64,000 nucleotides of DNA from Candidatus Omnitrophota bacterium (lineage in GTDB: Bacteria > Omnitrophota > Gorgyraeia > Gygaellales > Profunditerraquicolaceae): NCBI GenBank assembly GCA_030691865.1, contig JAUYDL010000018.1, positions 11,320 through 75,319 on the forward strand. Direction: 5' to 3'. Shown here piece by piece: positions 34,379 to 45,300 of the stretch. The first letter of the stretch is position 1. The number at the start of each line of letters is the position of its first letter. Under the pieces are notes generated by a model that had not been told where the DNA came from, searched no databases, and saw nothing but the letters and a program-made list of their open reading frames with translations. Both the position numbers and the translations under genes were made by a program.

Positions 34379-36357
34379 TGTCTTCGCAGAATTTTAAATT
34401 AAAGACCAGGCTAAGGCCTGCCGGCGATCAGCCTAAAGCAATACAAGAACTCTCTGAATCCATCCTGGCTAAGCAACGCTATTCTACGCTTCTAGGGGTT
34501 ACCGGCAGCGGTAAAACCTTCACCCTGGCCAATGTCATCGCCAAAGTAAACTTACCGACGCTGGTAATCTCGCACAATAAGACTTTAGCTGCCCAGCTTT
34601 ATTCTGAATTTAAAGAATTTTTTCCGCATAATGCGGTTGAATATTTCGTAAGTTATTACGATTACTACCAACCGGAAGCCTACATTCCCTCTACGGATAC
34701 TTATATAGAAAAAGATTCCTCGATCAATGAACGCCTGGACCGTTTGCGGCTTTCTGCGACTACCTCCTTAATCAGCCGGCCGGATGTAATTGTCGTGGCT
34801 TCAGTTTCCTGCATTTATAATTTAGGCTCTGTGCAGGATTACAAAGAAATGCTGGTTATCTTAAATAAGAACACTTCCATTCAGCGGGATGAATTAATCG
34901 CTAAACTTATCCAGATTCAATATGAGCGTAATGACTATGAATTTAAGCGCGGAAAAATCAGGGTGCGCGGAGATGTAGTTGAAATATTCCCATCTTACAG
35001 CCAACAGGCGCTGCGCCTGGAATTAACCCAAGACAAAATATCCCAAATTTCAGTAATCGACCCAGTATCGGCAAAAATAATTAACCGGATCGATAAAGTA
35101 GCTATTTATCCGGCCAAGCATTTTATCGCCTCAGGCGAAAGAATCCAGGCAGCGATAGGCTCGATAAAAGAAGAATTGGCTGTCCAGTTAAAAGAATTAC
35201 GGGAAAAAAATAAATTATTGCAGGCAGAGCGCCTCGAGTCGCGCACAAATTATGATTTGGAGATGCTCAAAGAAATCGGATATTGTCATGGGATAGAAAA
35301 TTATTCTCGCCATTTGAATGGTTCTGCGGCAGGATCCCGGCCATCGGCAATGATTGACTATTTCCAGGGAGATTTTTTGACGATTATTGACGAATCACAT
35401 GCGACTATACCGCAAATCAGGGGGATGTATGCCGGTGACCGGGCCAGAAAAGAAACGCTAGTAGATTACGGATTCAGGCTTCCTTCATGCCTGGATAACC
35501 GTCCGCTAAAATTTAATGAATTTAACCGCTTGGTAAAACAATTAGTCTTTGTTTCCGCTACACCGGATGAATATGAATTAACCTTAAGCGCCAATAAGGT
35601 TACTGAGCAGATTATCCGCCCTACCGGGTTAATTGATCCACAGATTATTGTTAAACCCACAGCAGGCCAAATCGAGGATTTGATTCTACAGATAAAGCAG
35701 CGTGCGAAAAATAATCAACGAGTCCTGGTAACCACACTGACCAAGAGCTCCTCCGAAGACCTGGCCAATTATCTTACGGAACAGGGGATAAGAGTAAAAT
35801 ATTTACACTCTGAAATACAAACTATCCAGCGATCGGTGATACTTAAAGAACTGCGCGAAAAAAAATTTGACTGCCTGGTAGGAATTAATCTTCTTCGTGA
35901 AGGCCTGGATTTACCGGAAGTTTCATTAGTGGCAATCCTGGATGCTGACAAAGAAGGGTTTCTGCGCAGCAGCACTGCGCTTATTCAGGTCGGTGGCCGC
36001 GCTGCGCGCAACTTAAACGGTACAGTAATTATGTATGCTGATACCATCACCAAATCCATGAAAAAAGCAATTAACGAAAGCCAACGCCGCAGAATTATTC
36101 AAATGGAATTTAACCGCAAAAATAAAATTACCCCTCGTTCTATTCGTACAGCAATCAAAAGAGGTATCCAAGACTCAAACCAGGCTCAGGAGTTTGTGCA
36201 GGCACTAACCGGAGAACCAATCGAGCAATACCAGTTGCATAAATATATTACTGAGTTAGAATATGAAATGGAGTTGGCGGCCCGAAACTTACAATTTGAA
36301 AAAGCCGCCGGTTTAAGGGATAAAGCCAGGGAGTTACGCAATGCTATTAACCATTGA
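34378..36357 (+). CDS. uvrB: Excinuclease ABC subunit B
   Basis: UvrB verifies damage in nucleotide excision repair. Walker A GVTGSGKT is at residues 40-47; the YYDYYQPEAYIP beta-hairpin, DESHATIPQIRGMYAGDR, and helicase motifs GLDLPEVSLVAILDADKEGFLRS (split between GLDLPE and DADKEGF) and GRAARN are present. The C-terminal UVR domain is at about 620-655. Length 659 is normal. It overlaps coaX by 17 bases. Confidence 0.98.
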   Translation: MSSQNFKLKTRLRPAGDQPKAIQELSESILAKQRYSTLLGVTGSGKTFTLANVIAKVNLPTLVISHNKTLAAQLYSEFKEFFPHNAVEYFVSYYDYYQPEAYIPSTDTYIEKDSSINERLDRLRLSATTSLISRPDVIVVASVSCIYNLGSVQDYKEMLVILNKNTSIQRDELIAKLIQIQYERNDYEFKRGKIRVRGDVVEIFPSYSQQALRLELTQDKISQISVIDPVSAKIINRIDKVAIYPAKHFIASGERIQAAIGSIKEELAVQLKELREKNKLLQAERLESRTNYDLEMLKEIGYCHGIENYSRHLNGSAAGSRPSAMIDYFQGDFLTIIDESHATIPQIRGMYAGDRARKETLVDYGFRLPSCLDNRPLKFNEFNRLVKQLVFVSATPDEYELTLSANKVTEQIIRPTGLIDPQIIVKPTAGQIEDLILQIKQRAKNNQRVLVTTLTKSSSEDLANYLTEQGIRVKYLHSEIQTIQRSVILKELREKKFDCLVGINLLREGLDLPEVSLVAILDADKEGFLRSSTALIQVGGRAARNLNGTVIMYADTITKSMKKAINESQRRRIIQMEFNRKNKITPRSIRTAIKRGIQDSNQAQEFVQALTGEPIEQYQLHKYITELEYEMELAARNLQFEKAAGLRDKARELRNAINH

Positions 36358-37093
36358 TATCGGCAATACTAATATATCCGGCGGGATCTTCGTCGGGGAA
36401 AAACTAAAACACCGGTTCGATATTGCAACTAAAACCTATAAAAAAGCGGAGTTGGCAAAAAAAATAAGAGCTTATCCTGAAATATCCGCCAGTATTATCT
36501 GCAGCGTTGTCCCTAAGCTGGCCCGGATTATTCAGCGCAACTTAAAGTTCTTAACCGGCAGAAACCCCTATATAATAGGTAAAGACTTAATTGTCCCCAT
36601 AGAAAATCGTTACCGTATACCCAAACAAGTTGGCCAAGACCGGCTGGTAAATGCTTATGCTGCCAGCAGCCTTTACACTGGCCCACTGATTGTTATAGAT
36701 TCCGGCACTGCCATTACCTTTGATGTAATTTCTAAAGACAAAGCATACTTAGGAGGTTTAATTTTTCCGGGAATGAATATTTCTCTGGAGGCCTTAAAAG
36801 AAAAAACCGCGTTATTACCTCAAGTAAAATTACAACCACCCCAAATGCTTATTGGACGGGATACCAAAAATAGCATATTAAGCGGAGTTGTTTACGGTTT
36901 TGCTGCGCTAAACGATGGTTTGGTGATAAGGATAAAAAACAAAATCTGCAAAGAAGCAAAAGTTATCGGAACAGGTGGTAATATTGATTTAATTAGAAAA
37001 TATTGCAGGCAGATTAATAAAATAGATAAAGATTTAACCCTTAAGGGATTGAATTTTATTTATAATAACATACCTAATATAAAAAGAGGGTAG
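36341..37093 (+). CDS. coaX: Type III pantothenate kinase
   Basis: CoaX phosphorylates pantothenate, the first step from pantothenate to CoA. An ASKHA-fold enzyme with LTIDIGNTNISGGIF at the N-terminus, the adjacent GQDRLVNAYAA motif, VIDSGTAITFDVI and GGLIFPGMNIS. Length 250 is typical. The start lies inside uvrB. A 221-base gap to groES follows, holding the heat-shock promoter. Confidence 0.96.
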   Translation: MLLTIDIGNTNISGGIFVGEKLKHRFDIATKTYKKAELAKKIRAYPEISASIICSVVPKLARIIQRNLKFLTGRNPYIIGKDLIVPIENRYRIPKQVGQDRLVNAYAASSLYTGPLIVIDSGTAITFDVISKDKAYLGGLIFPGMNISLEALKEKTALLPQVKLQPPQMLIGRDTKNSILSGVVYGFAALNDGLVIRIKNKICKEAKVIGTGGNIDLIRKYCRQINKIDKDLTLKGLNFIYNNIPNIKRG

Positions 37094-37229
37094 CTACGGG
37101 TATATATTTTATCTACTTGTCCAGGAGCAAGAACGAAAAACTAGTGAAGTGGGGTAAGCATAAGAGAGCCCTTGCACGGCAAAAATTTTGTAGTAGCGCG
37201 CAGGCAAAACCCATAAAATAAAAAAACTC

Positions 37230-37283
37230 TTGACAAGAATTTTTTTTTATCTATAATTAGCACTCTAGGAAAAAGAGTGCTAA
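37230..37283 (+). promoter_or_regulatory. groESL promoter overlapped by a CIRCE operator
   Basis: TTGACA (37230-37235), a 16-base spacer and TATAAT (37252-37257) form a consensus sigma-70 promoter. A perfect CIRCE element follows: TTAGCACTC (37257-37265), 9 bases, GAGTGCTAA (37275-37283). This is the HrcA repressor site, so groES-groEL should be under HrcA control. hrcA itself is not in the window. Confidence 0.96.
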
Positions 37284-37314
37284 AATAAGGTTCTCAATTT
37301 AAGGAGGTGACAAG

Positions 37315-37605
37315 ATGGAGATTAAACCATTGGGTGATCGCATCGTCGTAAAACCTTTAGAGGCAGAGAAGAAAAGTAAGGGCGGTATTGTCCTGCCGGA
37401 TTCTGCCAAGGAAAAACCGCAAGAGGCCAAAGTGGTTGCTGTAGGCAAAGGCAAGGTATTAGAAAGTGGTGCTGTGCAGACCCCTGAAGTAAAAGTTGGT
37501 GACAAGGTGATATTCGGAAAATATTCCGGTAATGAGTTTATTACCAAGGAAGGCGAAGAGTTGCTTATTTTGCGCGAGGAAGATATTTTAGCAATTATCA
37601 AATAA
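37315..37605 (+). CDS. groES: Co-chaperonin GroES
   Basis: The 96-residue lid of the GroEL chamber. [27 protein letters not shown] covers the N-terminal strand and mobile loop; the C-terminus reads [14 protein letters not shown] very strong AAGGAGGTGA precedes the start. First gene of the CIRCE-controlled operon. Confidence 0.98.
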   Translation: MEIKPLGDRIVVKPLEAEKKSKGGIVLPDSAKEKPQEAKVVAVGKGKVLESGAVQTPEVKVGDKVIFGKYSGNEFITKEGEELLILREEDILAIIK

Positions 37606-37629
37606 TTAAGAAGAGCCCAGGGATGAGGA

Positions 37630-37654
37630 TCCTGACTCGCTGCGCTCGTCAGGA
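37630..37654. repeat. Small palindrome between groES and groEL
   Basis: TCCTGAC (37630-37636) and GTCAGGA (37648-37654) are perfect inverted repeats around TCGCTGCGCTC. It has no following T run, so it is not a clear terminator; an mRNA processing or stability hairpin, or another dispersed repeat, is possible. Confidence 0.6.
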
Positions 37655-37685
37655 CTTTTCTTGATAAAACATTAAGGAGGGATTT

Positions 37686-39326
37686 ATGGCAAAGCAATTA
37701 TTGTACAGCGATGATGCCCGTCGTAAGATTTTAAGGGGCGTGGAACAGCTGACCGCTGCAGTAAAAATAACTTTAGGCCCTAAGGGACGTAACGTAGTAA
37801 TTGACAAAAAATTTGGTTCCCCAACTATAACCAAAGACGGCGTAACTGTGGCTAAAGAAATTGATTTAGAGGATGCTTTTGAAAATATGGGCGCACAGAT
37901 GGTCAAAGAAGTTGCCGAAAAAACCTCTGATATAGCCGGTGACGGAACCACTACCGCCACTATTTTAGCAGAAGCAATTTATCGTGAAGGATTAAAGAAT
38001 GTCACTGCCGGTTCTAACCCCATGGAACTAAAACGCGGTATTGAAAAGGCGGTAATAAAGGTAGTGGAAGAACTGGAAAAACTCTCCACTCCTATAAAAG
38101 ATAAAAAGGAAATAGCTCAGGTTGCCTCCATCGCCGCTAATTCTGATACTGCTATCGGTGAATTAATTGCCGAAGCAATGGATAAAGTAGGTAAGGACGG
38201 CGTAATTACCGTTGAAGAAGCTAAATCTACTGCTACTACTTTGGACATTGTGGAGGGTATGCAGTTTGATCAGGGCTATTTATCGCCCTATTTTGTAACC
38301 GATGCCGAGAGAATGGAAGTGCTCCTGGAAGATGCTTACATTCTTATTTATGAGAAAAAAATATCTTCGATTAAAGATATCCTGCCTTTATTGGAGAAAA
38401 TTGCCCGTGTAGGCAAGCCGCTTTTGATCGTTGCTGAAGAAGTTGACGGGGAAGCTTTAGCCACTTTAGTGGTTAACAAGATTCGGGGTACTTTTGTTGC
38501 CTGCGCGGTAAAAGCTCCGGGCTATGGTGATAGACGTAAAGCTATGCTTGAAGATATCGCTATTTTAACCGGTGGTAAAGCCTTGACTGAAGATTTAGGT
38601 ATCAAGCTGGAAAATATCGATATTGAAGACTTGGGACGCGCGAAAAAAATAAAAATCGATAAAGAGAATACGACCATTGTTGAAGGTGCGGGCAAGAATG
38701 CAGCGATCAATGCTAGAATCAGCCAGTTAAAGAAACAAATCGAAGATACCGATTCAGATTATGACAAAGAGAAGCTGCAGGAACGCCTGGCAAAGCTTGC
38801 CGGTGGAGTTGCAGTAATCAACGTAGGCGCAGCCACAGAAACAGAGATGAAGGAAAAGAAGGCTCGCGTTGAAGATGCCTTGCATGCAACTCGCGCAGCT
38901 ACCCAGGAAGGTATTGTTCCCGGAGGCGGCGTAGCGTTTATTCGCACCATTGCGGCTTTAGATAAACTAAAGCTGGAAGGTGATGAGAAGGTTGGCGCTG
39001 ATATTGTAAAACGCGCTATTGAGGAACCTCTAAGACAGATTGCGCAAAACGCCGGCCTGGAAGGCTCAGTGGTGGTGCAAAAAATCAAACAGGAAAAAAC
39101 CAATATCGGTTATGATGTTAACCAGGATGCTTATGTGGATATGATTGAAGCTGGCGTAATCGATCCTACAAAAGTAACGCGTTCAGCTTTACAGAATGCT
39201 GCTAGTATTGCTGCCTTGTTACTTACCACCGAGGCTTTGATTGTGGACAAGCCGGAAAAGGATGAAAAAATGCCTGGAATGCCTGGTGGCGGAATGGGAG
39301 GCATGGGTGGTGGAGGAATGTATTAA
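37686..39326 (+). CDS. groEL: Chaperonin GroEL
   Basis: A 546-residue 60-kDa chaperonin. [17 protein letters not shown], the ATP site [14 protein letters not shown], the family signature region [12 protein letters not shown] (here [15 protein letters not shown]) and the flexible GGM-rich tail ending [10 protein letters not shown] are all present. Strong AAGGAGG ribosome-binding site. A palindromic repeat followed by a T run 23 bases after the stop probably terminates the operon. Confidence 0.99.
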   Translation: MAKQLLYSDDARRKILRGVEQLTAAVKITLGPKGRNVVIDKKFGSPTITKDGVTVAKEIDLEDAFENMGAQMVKEVAEKTSDIAGDGTTTATILAEAIYREGLKNVTAGSNPMELKRGIEKAVIKVVEELEKLSTPIKDKKEIAQVASIAANSDTAIGELIAEAMDKVGKDGVITVEEAKSTATTLDIVEGMQFDQGYLSPYFVTDAERMEVLLEDAYILIYEKKISSIKDILPLLEKIARVGKPLLIVAEEVDGEALATLVVNKIRGTFVACAVKAPGYGDRRKAMLEDIAILTGGKALTEDLGIKLENIDIEDLGRAKKIKIDKENTTIVEGAGKNAAINARISQLKKQIEDTDSDYDKEKLQERLAKLAGGVAVINVGAATETEMKEKKARVEDALHATRAATQEGIVPGGGVAFIRTIAALDKLKLEGDEKVGADIVKRAIEEPLRQIAQNAGLEGSVVVQKIKQEKTNIGYDVNQDAYVDMIEAGVIDPTKVTRSALQNAASIAALLLTTEALIVDKPEKDEKMPGMPGGGMGGMGGGGMY

Positions 39327-39349
39327 AAAACAATAGAAGTTAGAATAAA

Positions 39350-39402
39350 GGGGACGGTTCTATTTTTCTTGAGTTAAACTGTAGAAAAATAGAACCGTCC
39401 CC
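39350..39402. repeat. GGGGACGGTTC-family palindrome after groEL, terminator-like
   Basis: Two perfect 20-bp arms (39350-39369 and 39383-39402), identical in sequence to those at 154-197 but with a 13-nt loop, followed by GTG and seven T residues. It probably doubles as the groESL terminator. Confidence 0.88.
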
Positions 39403-39423
39403 GTGTTTTTTTAAATATATATA

Positions 39424-39452
39424 TTGACAAATAACTCTGTTTAATATAAAAT
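39424..39452 (+). promoter_or_regulatory. Probable promoter of guaB3
   Basis: TTGACA (39424-39429), a 17-base spacer and TAAAAT (39447-39452). It starts just after the post-groEL palindrome and leaves a leader of about 85 bases in which no known riboswitch was recognised. AAGGAG precedes the ATG at 39546. Confidence 0.65.
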
Positions 39453-39545
39453 TATTAATCTTGTCAGCAACGTTCCCAAATGAGGCTAAATATTCATAAC
39501 TTATTGCAAAACAACGGGTTAATATCATAATAAGGAGAATTTAAG

Positions 39546-40706
39546 ATGGCAGAGTGGATAGGTATAAACAGACGCGCAAGAAGATGTTATGGTTTTGATG
39601 AGGTGGCCTTAGTTCCCGGGTCCCAAACTGTAAATCCTAATGAAGTTGACATCCGCTTTAAATTCAACGGAAAGAACTTTAAAATACCCATTCTTGCCGC
39701 AGCGATGGATGGAGTGGTAGATGTAAAGTTTGCCATTGAAATGTCGCGTTTAGGCGGGATTGCGGTTTTAAACCTTGATGGTATACAGACCCGTTATGAA
39801 AATCCGGATGCGGTGCTTGAAAAGATCTCCAAAGCTACTCCCCAAAAAGCTACGGAATTAATCCAAACGATTTATACCACACCGATCAAAGAAAAACTGG
39901 TCACCAAAAGAGTCGCAGAAATTAAAAAAGCCAGGGCCATGGCTGTGGTCAGCTGTATCCCGGCTAATGCCGAAAGATTTTCGAAATTAGCCATTGCTGC
40001 CGGGGTAGATATTTTTGTCATCCAGTCCACCGTGGCCACACTTAAGCATCTCTCTAAGGAATATAAAACATTAGATCTAGTCAAGTTTTGTAAGTCCATA
40101 AAAATTCCGGTTATCCTGGGAAATTGCGTAACTTATGAAACAACCCTGGAGCTTATGGGAACCGGGGCCAGCGGCTTACTCATCGGCGTTGGGCCGGGTG
40201 CCGCCTGCACTACGCGCGGCGTATTAGGTATCGGAGTTCCCCAGGTTACCGCGACCGTGGATGCCGCAGGAGCACGTGATTTTTATTTTAAACGCACAGG
40301 AAAATATGTTTCAATTATTACTGACGGCGGAATGAACCGCGGCGGAGATATTTGTAAGGCCTTTGCTTGCGGAGCAGATGCCGTAATGATCGGCTCAAGT
40401 TTTGCCCGCGCCAAAGAAGCTCCCGGAAGAGGATTCCATTGGGGTATGGCTACTTCACATGTTAATCTGCCTCGCGGAACCCGTATTCAGGTGGGTACTA
40501 CCGGCGCATTAAAAGATATTTTATTTGGCCCGGCAAAAGTTGATGACGGCTCACAGAACCTCCTGGGTGCTTTAAAAACATCTATGGGTTCATTGGGAGC
40601 ATCAAACTTGAAAGAAATGCATGATGTCGAAATAATTATCGCTCCTTCAATCCAAACTGAAGGCAAAATTTTCCAGGTAGGCCAAAGAGTAGGAATGGGG
40701 AAATAA
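39546..40706 (+). CDS. guaB3: GuaB3-family IMP dehydrogenase/GMP reductase (no CBS domains)
   Basis: A 386-residue TIM barrel of the IMPDH/GMPR superfamily with the catalytic loop [20 protein letters not shown], and flavin/phosphate-site [12 protein letters not shown] and [12 protein letters not shown]. The CBS pair of normal GuaB is absent and the N-terminus [16 protein letters not shown] is that of GuaB3. Cyanobacterial GuaB3 has been reported to work as GMP reductase. The gene sits 1 base before guaA, so the direction here (IMP to XMP or GMP to IMP) is open. Confidence 0.88.
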   Translation: MAEWIGINRRARRCYGFDEVALVPGSQTVNPNEVDIRFKFNGKNFKIPILAAAMDGVVDVKFAIEMSRLGGIAVLNLDGIQTRYENPDAVLEKISKATPQKATELIQTIYTTPIKEKLVTKRVAEIKKARAMAVVSCIPANAERFSKLAIAAGVDIFVIQSTVATLKHLSKEYKTLDLVKFCKSIKIPVILGNCVTYETTLELMGTGASGLLIGVGPGAACTTRGVLGIGVPQVTATVDAAGARDFYFKRTGKYVSIITDGGMNRGGDICKAFACGADAVMIGSSFARAKEAPGRGFHWGMATSHVNLPRGTRIQVGTTGALKDILFGPAKVDDGSQNLLGALKTSMGSLGASNLKEMHDVEIIIAPSIQTEGKIFQVGQRVGMGK

Positions 40707-40707
40707 A

Positions 40708-42297
40708 TTGAAGAAAAAATCCAGGTTAAAAAAACTACAGGAAAAGAATAACGGGGTAACTAGACAAACAATATTAATCTTGGATTTTGGTTCGCAATAT
40801 ACGCAACTAATCGCGCGCAGGGTAAGAGAAAATAAAGTTTTCTCAATAATTATTCCTTACAACACCCCGGCCAAAGAGATTGCCGCGTTAAATCCAAAAG
40901 GGATCATTCTTTCCGGCGGCCCGGCTTCAGTGGTCGATAAAAAATCACCCTATCCTGACATCGGCATCTTTAAATTAGGCGTACCGATACTGGGCATCTG
41001 TTACGGAATGCAGGTTATCTGTGAGCTTTTGGGGGGCAAGGTCAGGCACACCCGCGAGCGTGAATATGGAAAAGTAGAATTATTTATTGATGACAACAGT
41101 AATCTGTTTAGCCATCTGCCGGGTAATTTTACCTGCTGGGCTAGCCACGGAGATTATGTAACCAAAATGCCCTCCGGATTCCACACCATCGGACATACCA
41201 TCAATACCCCGATTGCGGCAATCTCTAACCAAAAAAGAAAAATATTTGCCGTTCAGTTTCATCCGGAAGTAACGCATACGGAAAAAGGCAACCAGATTTT
41301 AAGCAACTTTTTATTCAAAGCCTGCGGCGCCTCAAGCAAATGGACGATGCAGTCGTTTATTAAAGAATCGATTGCTAACATTAAAAAAACCATTGGCAAA
41401 GATAAGGTAGTTCTGGGTTTAAGCGGCGGGGTGGATTCTTCCGTAGCGGCTTTGTTAATTCATAAAGCCATCGGTAAAAATTTACGCTGTATTTTTATCG
41501 ATAACGGCTTGCTCAGGAAAGGCGAAGCCGAGCAGGTCAGGAGCGTTTTTAAGGAGATGTACCATCTTAATTTAAGCTATGTTGACAGAAGCAAAAGATT
41601 TCTGGAGCGCTTAAAAGGAGTAATCGATCCGGAGGAAAAAAGAAAGATCATCGGAGATGAATTCATCAAGGTTTTTGAAGAAGAGGCTAAAAAAACCAAA
41701 GGAGCAAAGTTTTTAGGCCAAGGCACTCTTTATCCGGATGTGATTGAATCTGTTTCACCTACAGGCGGGCCAAGCAGGAAAATAAAAAGCCATCATAATG
41801 TCGGAGGCCTGCCCGCACAGATGAAGCTAAAACTTATAGAGCCATTAAGGGAGTTATTTAAAGATGAGGTGCGTCAGATCGGCAGCCAGTTAGGATTGCC
41901 GGAGAATATCATTCAGCGCCAGCCGTTTCCCGGGCCGGGACTGGCGGTTAGAATTATCGGAGAAATTAATACCCAGCGCCTGGATCTTCTGCGCGAAGCG
42001 GATAAACGCGTGATAGAAGAAATTTCAAAAGCCGGGCTATATGATCAAATCTGGCAGTCTTTTGCCGTATTGCTTCCGATTAAAAGCGTAGGCATAATGG
42101 GCGATGAGCGTACCTATGAAAATGTCGCAGCCCTGCGTTGTGTATCCAGTTTTGACGGCATGACCGCTGACTGGGTAAAGCTTCCCTATGAAGTCATGGA
42201 AAAGATCTCTAATCGCATCATCAACGAAGTAAGGGGGATCAACCGAGTTGTTTATGATATAAGCTCTAAGCCCCCGGCAACAATAGAGTGGGAATAA
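40708..42297 (+). CDS. guaA: GMP synthase (glutamine-hydrolysing)
   Basis: GuaA aminates XMP to GMP. The glutamine amidotransferase part begins [15 protein letters not shown], with nucleophile Cys in [10 protein letters not shown] and the [13 protein letters not shown] site. The PP-loop ATPase has [12 protein letters not shown], and the C-terminal dimer domain ends [17 protein letters not shown]. Start TTG at 40708, giving a lysine-rich extension of about 20 residues; no good ATG lies closer. Length 529 is normal. Confidence 0.97.
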   Translation: MKKKSRLKKLQEKNNGVTRQTILILDFGSQYTQLIARRVRENKVFSIIIPYNTPAKEIAALNPKGIILSGGPASVVDKKSPYPDIGIFKLGVPILGICYGMQVICELLGGKVRHTREREYGKVELFIDDNSNLFSHLPGNFTCWASHGDYVTKMPSGFHTIGHTINTPIAAISNQKRKIFAVQFHPEVTHTEKGNQILSNFLFKACGASSKWTMQSFIKESIANIKKTIGKDKVVLGLSGGVDSSVAALLIHKAIGKNLRCIFIDNGLLRKGEAEQVRSVFKEMYHLNLSYVDRSKRFLERLKGVIDPEEKRKIIGDEFIKVFEEEAKKTKGAKFLGQGTLYPDVIESVSPTGGPSRKIKSHHNVGGLPAQMKLKLIEPLRELFKDEVRQIGSQLGLPENIIQRQPFPGPGLAVRIIGEINTQRLDLLREADKRVIEEISKAGLYDQIWQSFAVLLPIKSVGIMGDERTYENVAALRCVSSFDGMTADWVKLPYEVMEKISNRIINEVRGINRVVYDISSKPPATIEWE

Positions 42298-42304
42298 ACC
42301 TGCA

Positions 42305-45300
42305 ATGTCACACTCGGAATTCGTCCACCTGCATCTACATACTCAATACAGTCTTCTTGACGGAGCCTGCCGTATACCTGAGATACTCGCCATTGCCAAA
42401 AGTTTCAAAATGGATTCTCTGGCCATCACCGATCATGGCAGTATGTTCGGAGCAATTGAATTCTATTTAGAAGCGCAAAAAGCAGGAATCAAACCCATCA
42501 TTGGCTGCGAAGTTTATGTTGCCCCGCAAAGCCGCTTGGATAAAAAAAGCGGCTCCGGAATAGAAGATACCGCTAACCACTTAATCCTTTTAGCCCGCAA
42601 TGAAGAGGGGTACCATAACTTAATGAAGCTGGTTTCCATCAGCTACCTGGAAGGATTCTATTACCGGCCGCGGATTGATAAAGAGGTTCTCGCCCAGTAT
42701 GCCGCAGGATTAATCGGCTCAAGCGCCTGCCTTAAAGGAGAAATTGCCTGTCTGATACTGCAAAAACGTTTTAATGACGCATTAAAAGCTGCCGACACTT
42801 ATCAGAACATATTGGGAAAGGGCAACTTCTATTTGGAAATCCAAGGCAACTCTATTCCCGAACAGAAAATAGTAAATGCAGGGATGATTAAGATCTCTGG
42901 CGAACTAGGCATTCCTTTAGTTGCCACTAACGACGTACATTATCCCACCAAAGACAGGGCCGCCGCCCATGAAGCATTGCTGTGCATTCAAACACAAACT
43001 ACCCTGGATGATCCTAAACACATGCGTTTTCAGACTGAAGAATTTTATTTTACCTCACCTGCAGAAATGAAGGAGCTGTTTAGCGAATGTCCGGAGGCTT
43101 TAAAAAATACCTTAGAGATTGCCGCACGCTGTAATCTGGAGCTAGATTTTACTCAGTTGCACTTACCTAAATATTCTCCTCCTGGGGGCAAAAACAAAGA
43201 AGAGTTTCTGCTGGAGTTGTGTGAAAAAGGGTTAACTGAGAAAAATCTTAGGGATAACCCTGAGGTGCAAAGCCGCCTGGATCATGAATTGAAAATTATC
43301 CGGCATATGGGTTTTATCAGCTATTTTTTAATTGTCTGGGATTTTATTGCTTACGCTAAAAGCCAAACCATCCCCGTTGGACCGGGTAGAGGTTCTGCCG
43401 CAGGAAGCCTGGTAAGCTATCTTTTAGGAATTACCGACCTTGATCCGTTAAAATACGGATTGCTCTTTGAAAGATTCTTAAATCCTGAGCGCATGGGGCT
43501 GCCGGATATTGATATTGATTTCTGCTACGAACGCCGGCAAGAGGTGATCGATTATGTCACTAAGAAATACGGCCAGGAAAATGTTGCCCAAATTATTACC
43601 TTCGGGACTATGCAAGCGCGCGCCGTAATCCGGGATGTCGGGCGGGTGATGGCTGTCCCCTATGCCGATGTCGACCGGATTGCCAAGATGATTCCCGCCG
43701 AACCTGATATTACCCTTAAAAAAGCCTTAGAGAGTGAGCCCGAACTAAACAACCTCTATAAGAATGACCCTGTAATTACCAAGCTGATTAATATCGCTCT
43801 ATCCTTAGAAGGATTAAACCGCCATGCTTCGGTTCATGCTGCCGGAGTAATTATCGCGGATAAACCGTTAAATAATTATATGCCTGTGTTTAAAACTCAA
43901 GATGGTCAGATTACTACCGGCTATAGCATGGGGACACTAGAGAAAATTGGATTGCTCAAGGTTGACTTTCTTGGCCTAAGGACACTTACCGTAATTGATG
44001 AAACTCTGAAATTAATTAAAAAAATCCGCGGCATTCAAATTGATATTGAAAAACTGCCGCTAGATGACCAAAATACTTATAAGCTATTAGCCTCAAGCCA
44101 TACGATCGGGATCTTCCAGGTAGAAAGTTCAGGAATGCGCGATTTGCTTAAGAAGCTGGCCCCTGAACGTTTTGAAGATTTAATCGCGCTCCTGGCATTG
44201 TACCGGCCCGGGCCAATTGGCTCCGGAATGCTGGATGACTTCATGAAACGTAAGCACGGAATCATTCCGATTAAATACGAACATCCTAAACTTGAGTCAA
44301 TCCTTAAGGAAACTTATGGGATTATGGTTTATCAGGAGCAGATTATGCAGATTGCATCTGTTTTGGCAGGATTTTCACTTGCCCAGGCAGATATCTTACG
44401 TAAGGCCATGGGTAAAAAAATCCCTGAAGTTATGGAAAAGGAACGCAAGAATTTCCTTAGCGGCTGCATCAAAAATGAGATCAAGGAAAGCACCGCCAGT
44501 AAGATATTTGATTTGATAGAATATTTTTCGGGGTACGGATTCAATAAATGTGTCATAGGCTCAACGAAAATTATAGATGCGGATACAGGCAATATGATTA
44601 CCATGAAAGAACTGTTCAGCAATGAAAAATCGGTAAAATCCACGTTAAGCTGCAATGATAACCTTAAAATTGTAAAAACCAAGATAAAAGACGTGGTCTA
44701 TAACGGTATTAAACCAGTCTATAAATTGAAAACCGCTTTAGGAAGAGAAATTACCGCAACATCAAATCATCCTATGTTCACCCTTAAAGGATGGGAAAAT
44801 TTAGGGGATTTAACTACCGGTGAACGAATCGGCTTATGTAGAACTCTTCCAATAAAAACGAAATCAAGATTAGAAGAGTACAAAATAATTGTGTTGGCAG
44901 GCGTACTTTCAGAAGGCAACACTTGCCATCCAAGCGGTATTTATTTCTACAACAAAAATATAGCCCTCATAAATGATTTCGTAAAGAATATTGAGAAGTT
45001 TAAAAATACTATACCTACAATAAACGAAAGAAGAAGCTGTTTTGAGGTATATGCCGGGACAGGTAAAGATAACAAATTTTTAAAGGATTCTTCTCCTTGG
45101 AATAAAGGCTATGTTAAAGAAAGTTACTCGACAGCGCTTAAAGCAATGGCTAACAAAAAAAGCGGAGCAAGGCTATATATAGAGAGCTTGGGATTGGATT
45201 ATAAAAAAGCGACGGAAAAATTCATTCCGGAAGAGATTTTTTACTTAAATGACGCTCAGTTGGCGTTATTTATAGGAAGGCTTTGGTCAGGCGACGGCTT

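Noticed and set aside
37094..37229. Possible small RNA between coaX and the groES promoter
   Set aside because: 136 bases with no promoter, terminator or recognised RNA fold; nothing supportable.
39453..39545. Purine riboswitch in the guaB3 leader
   Set aside because: The conserved purine-aptamer core and three-way junction strings are not present.
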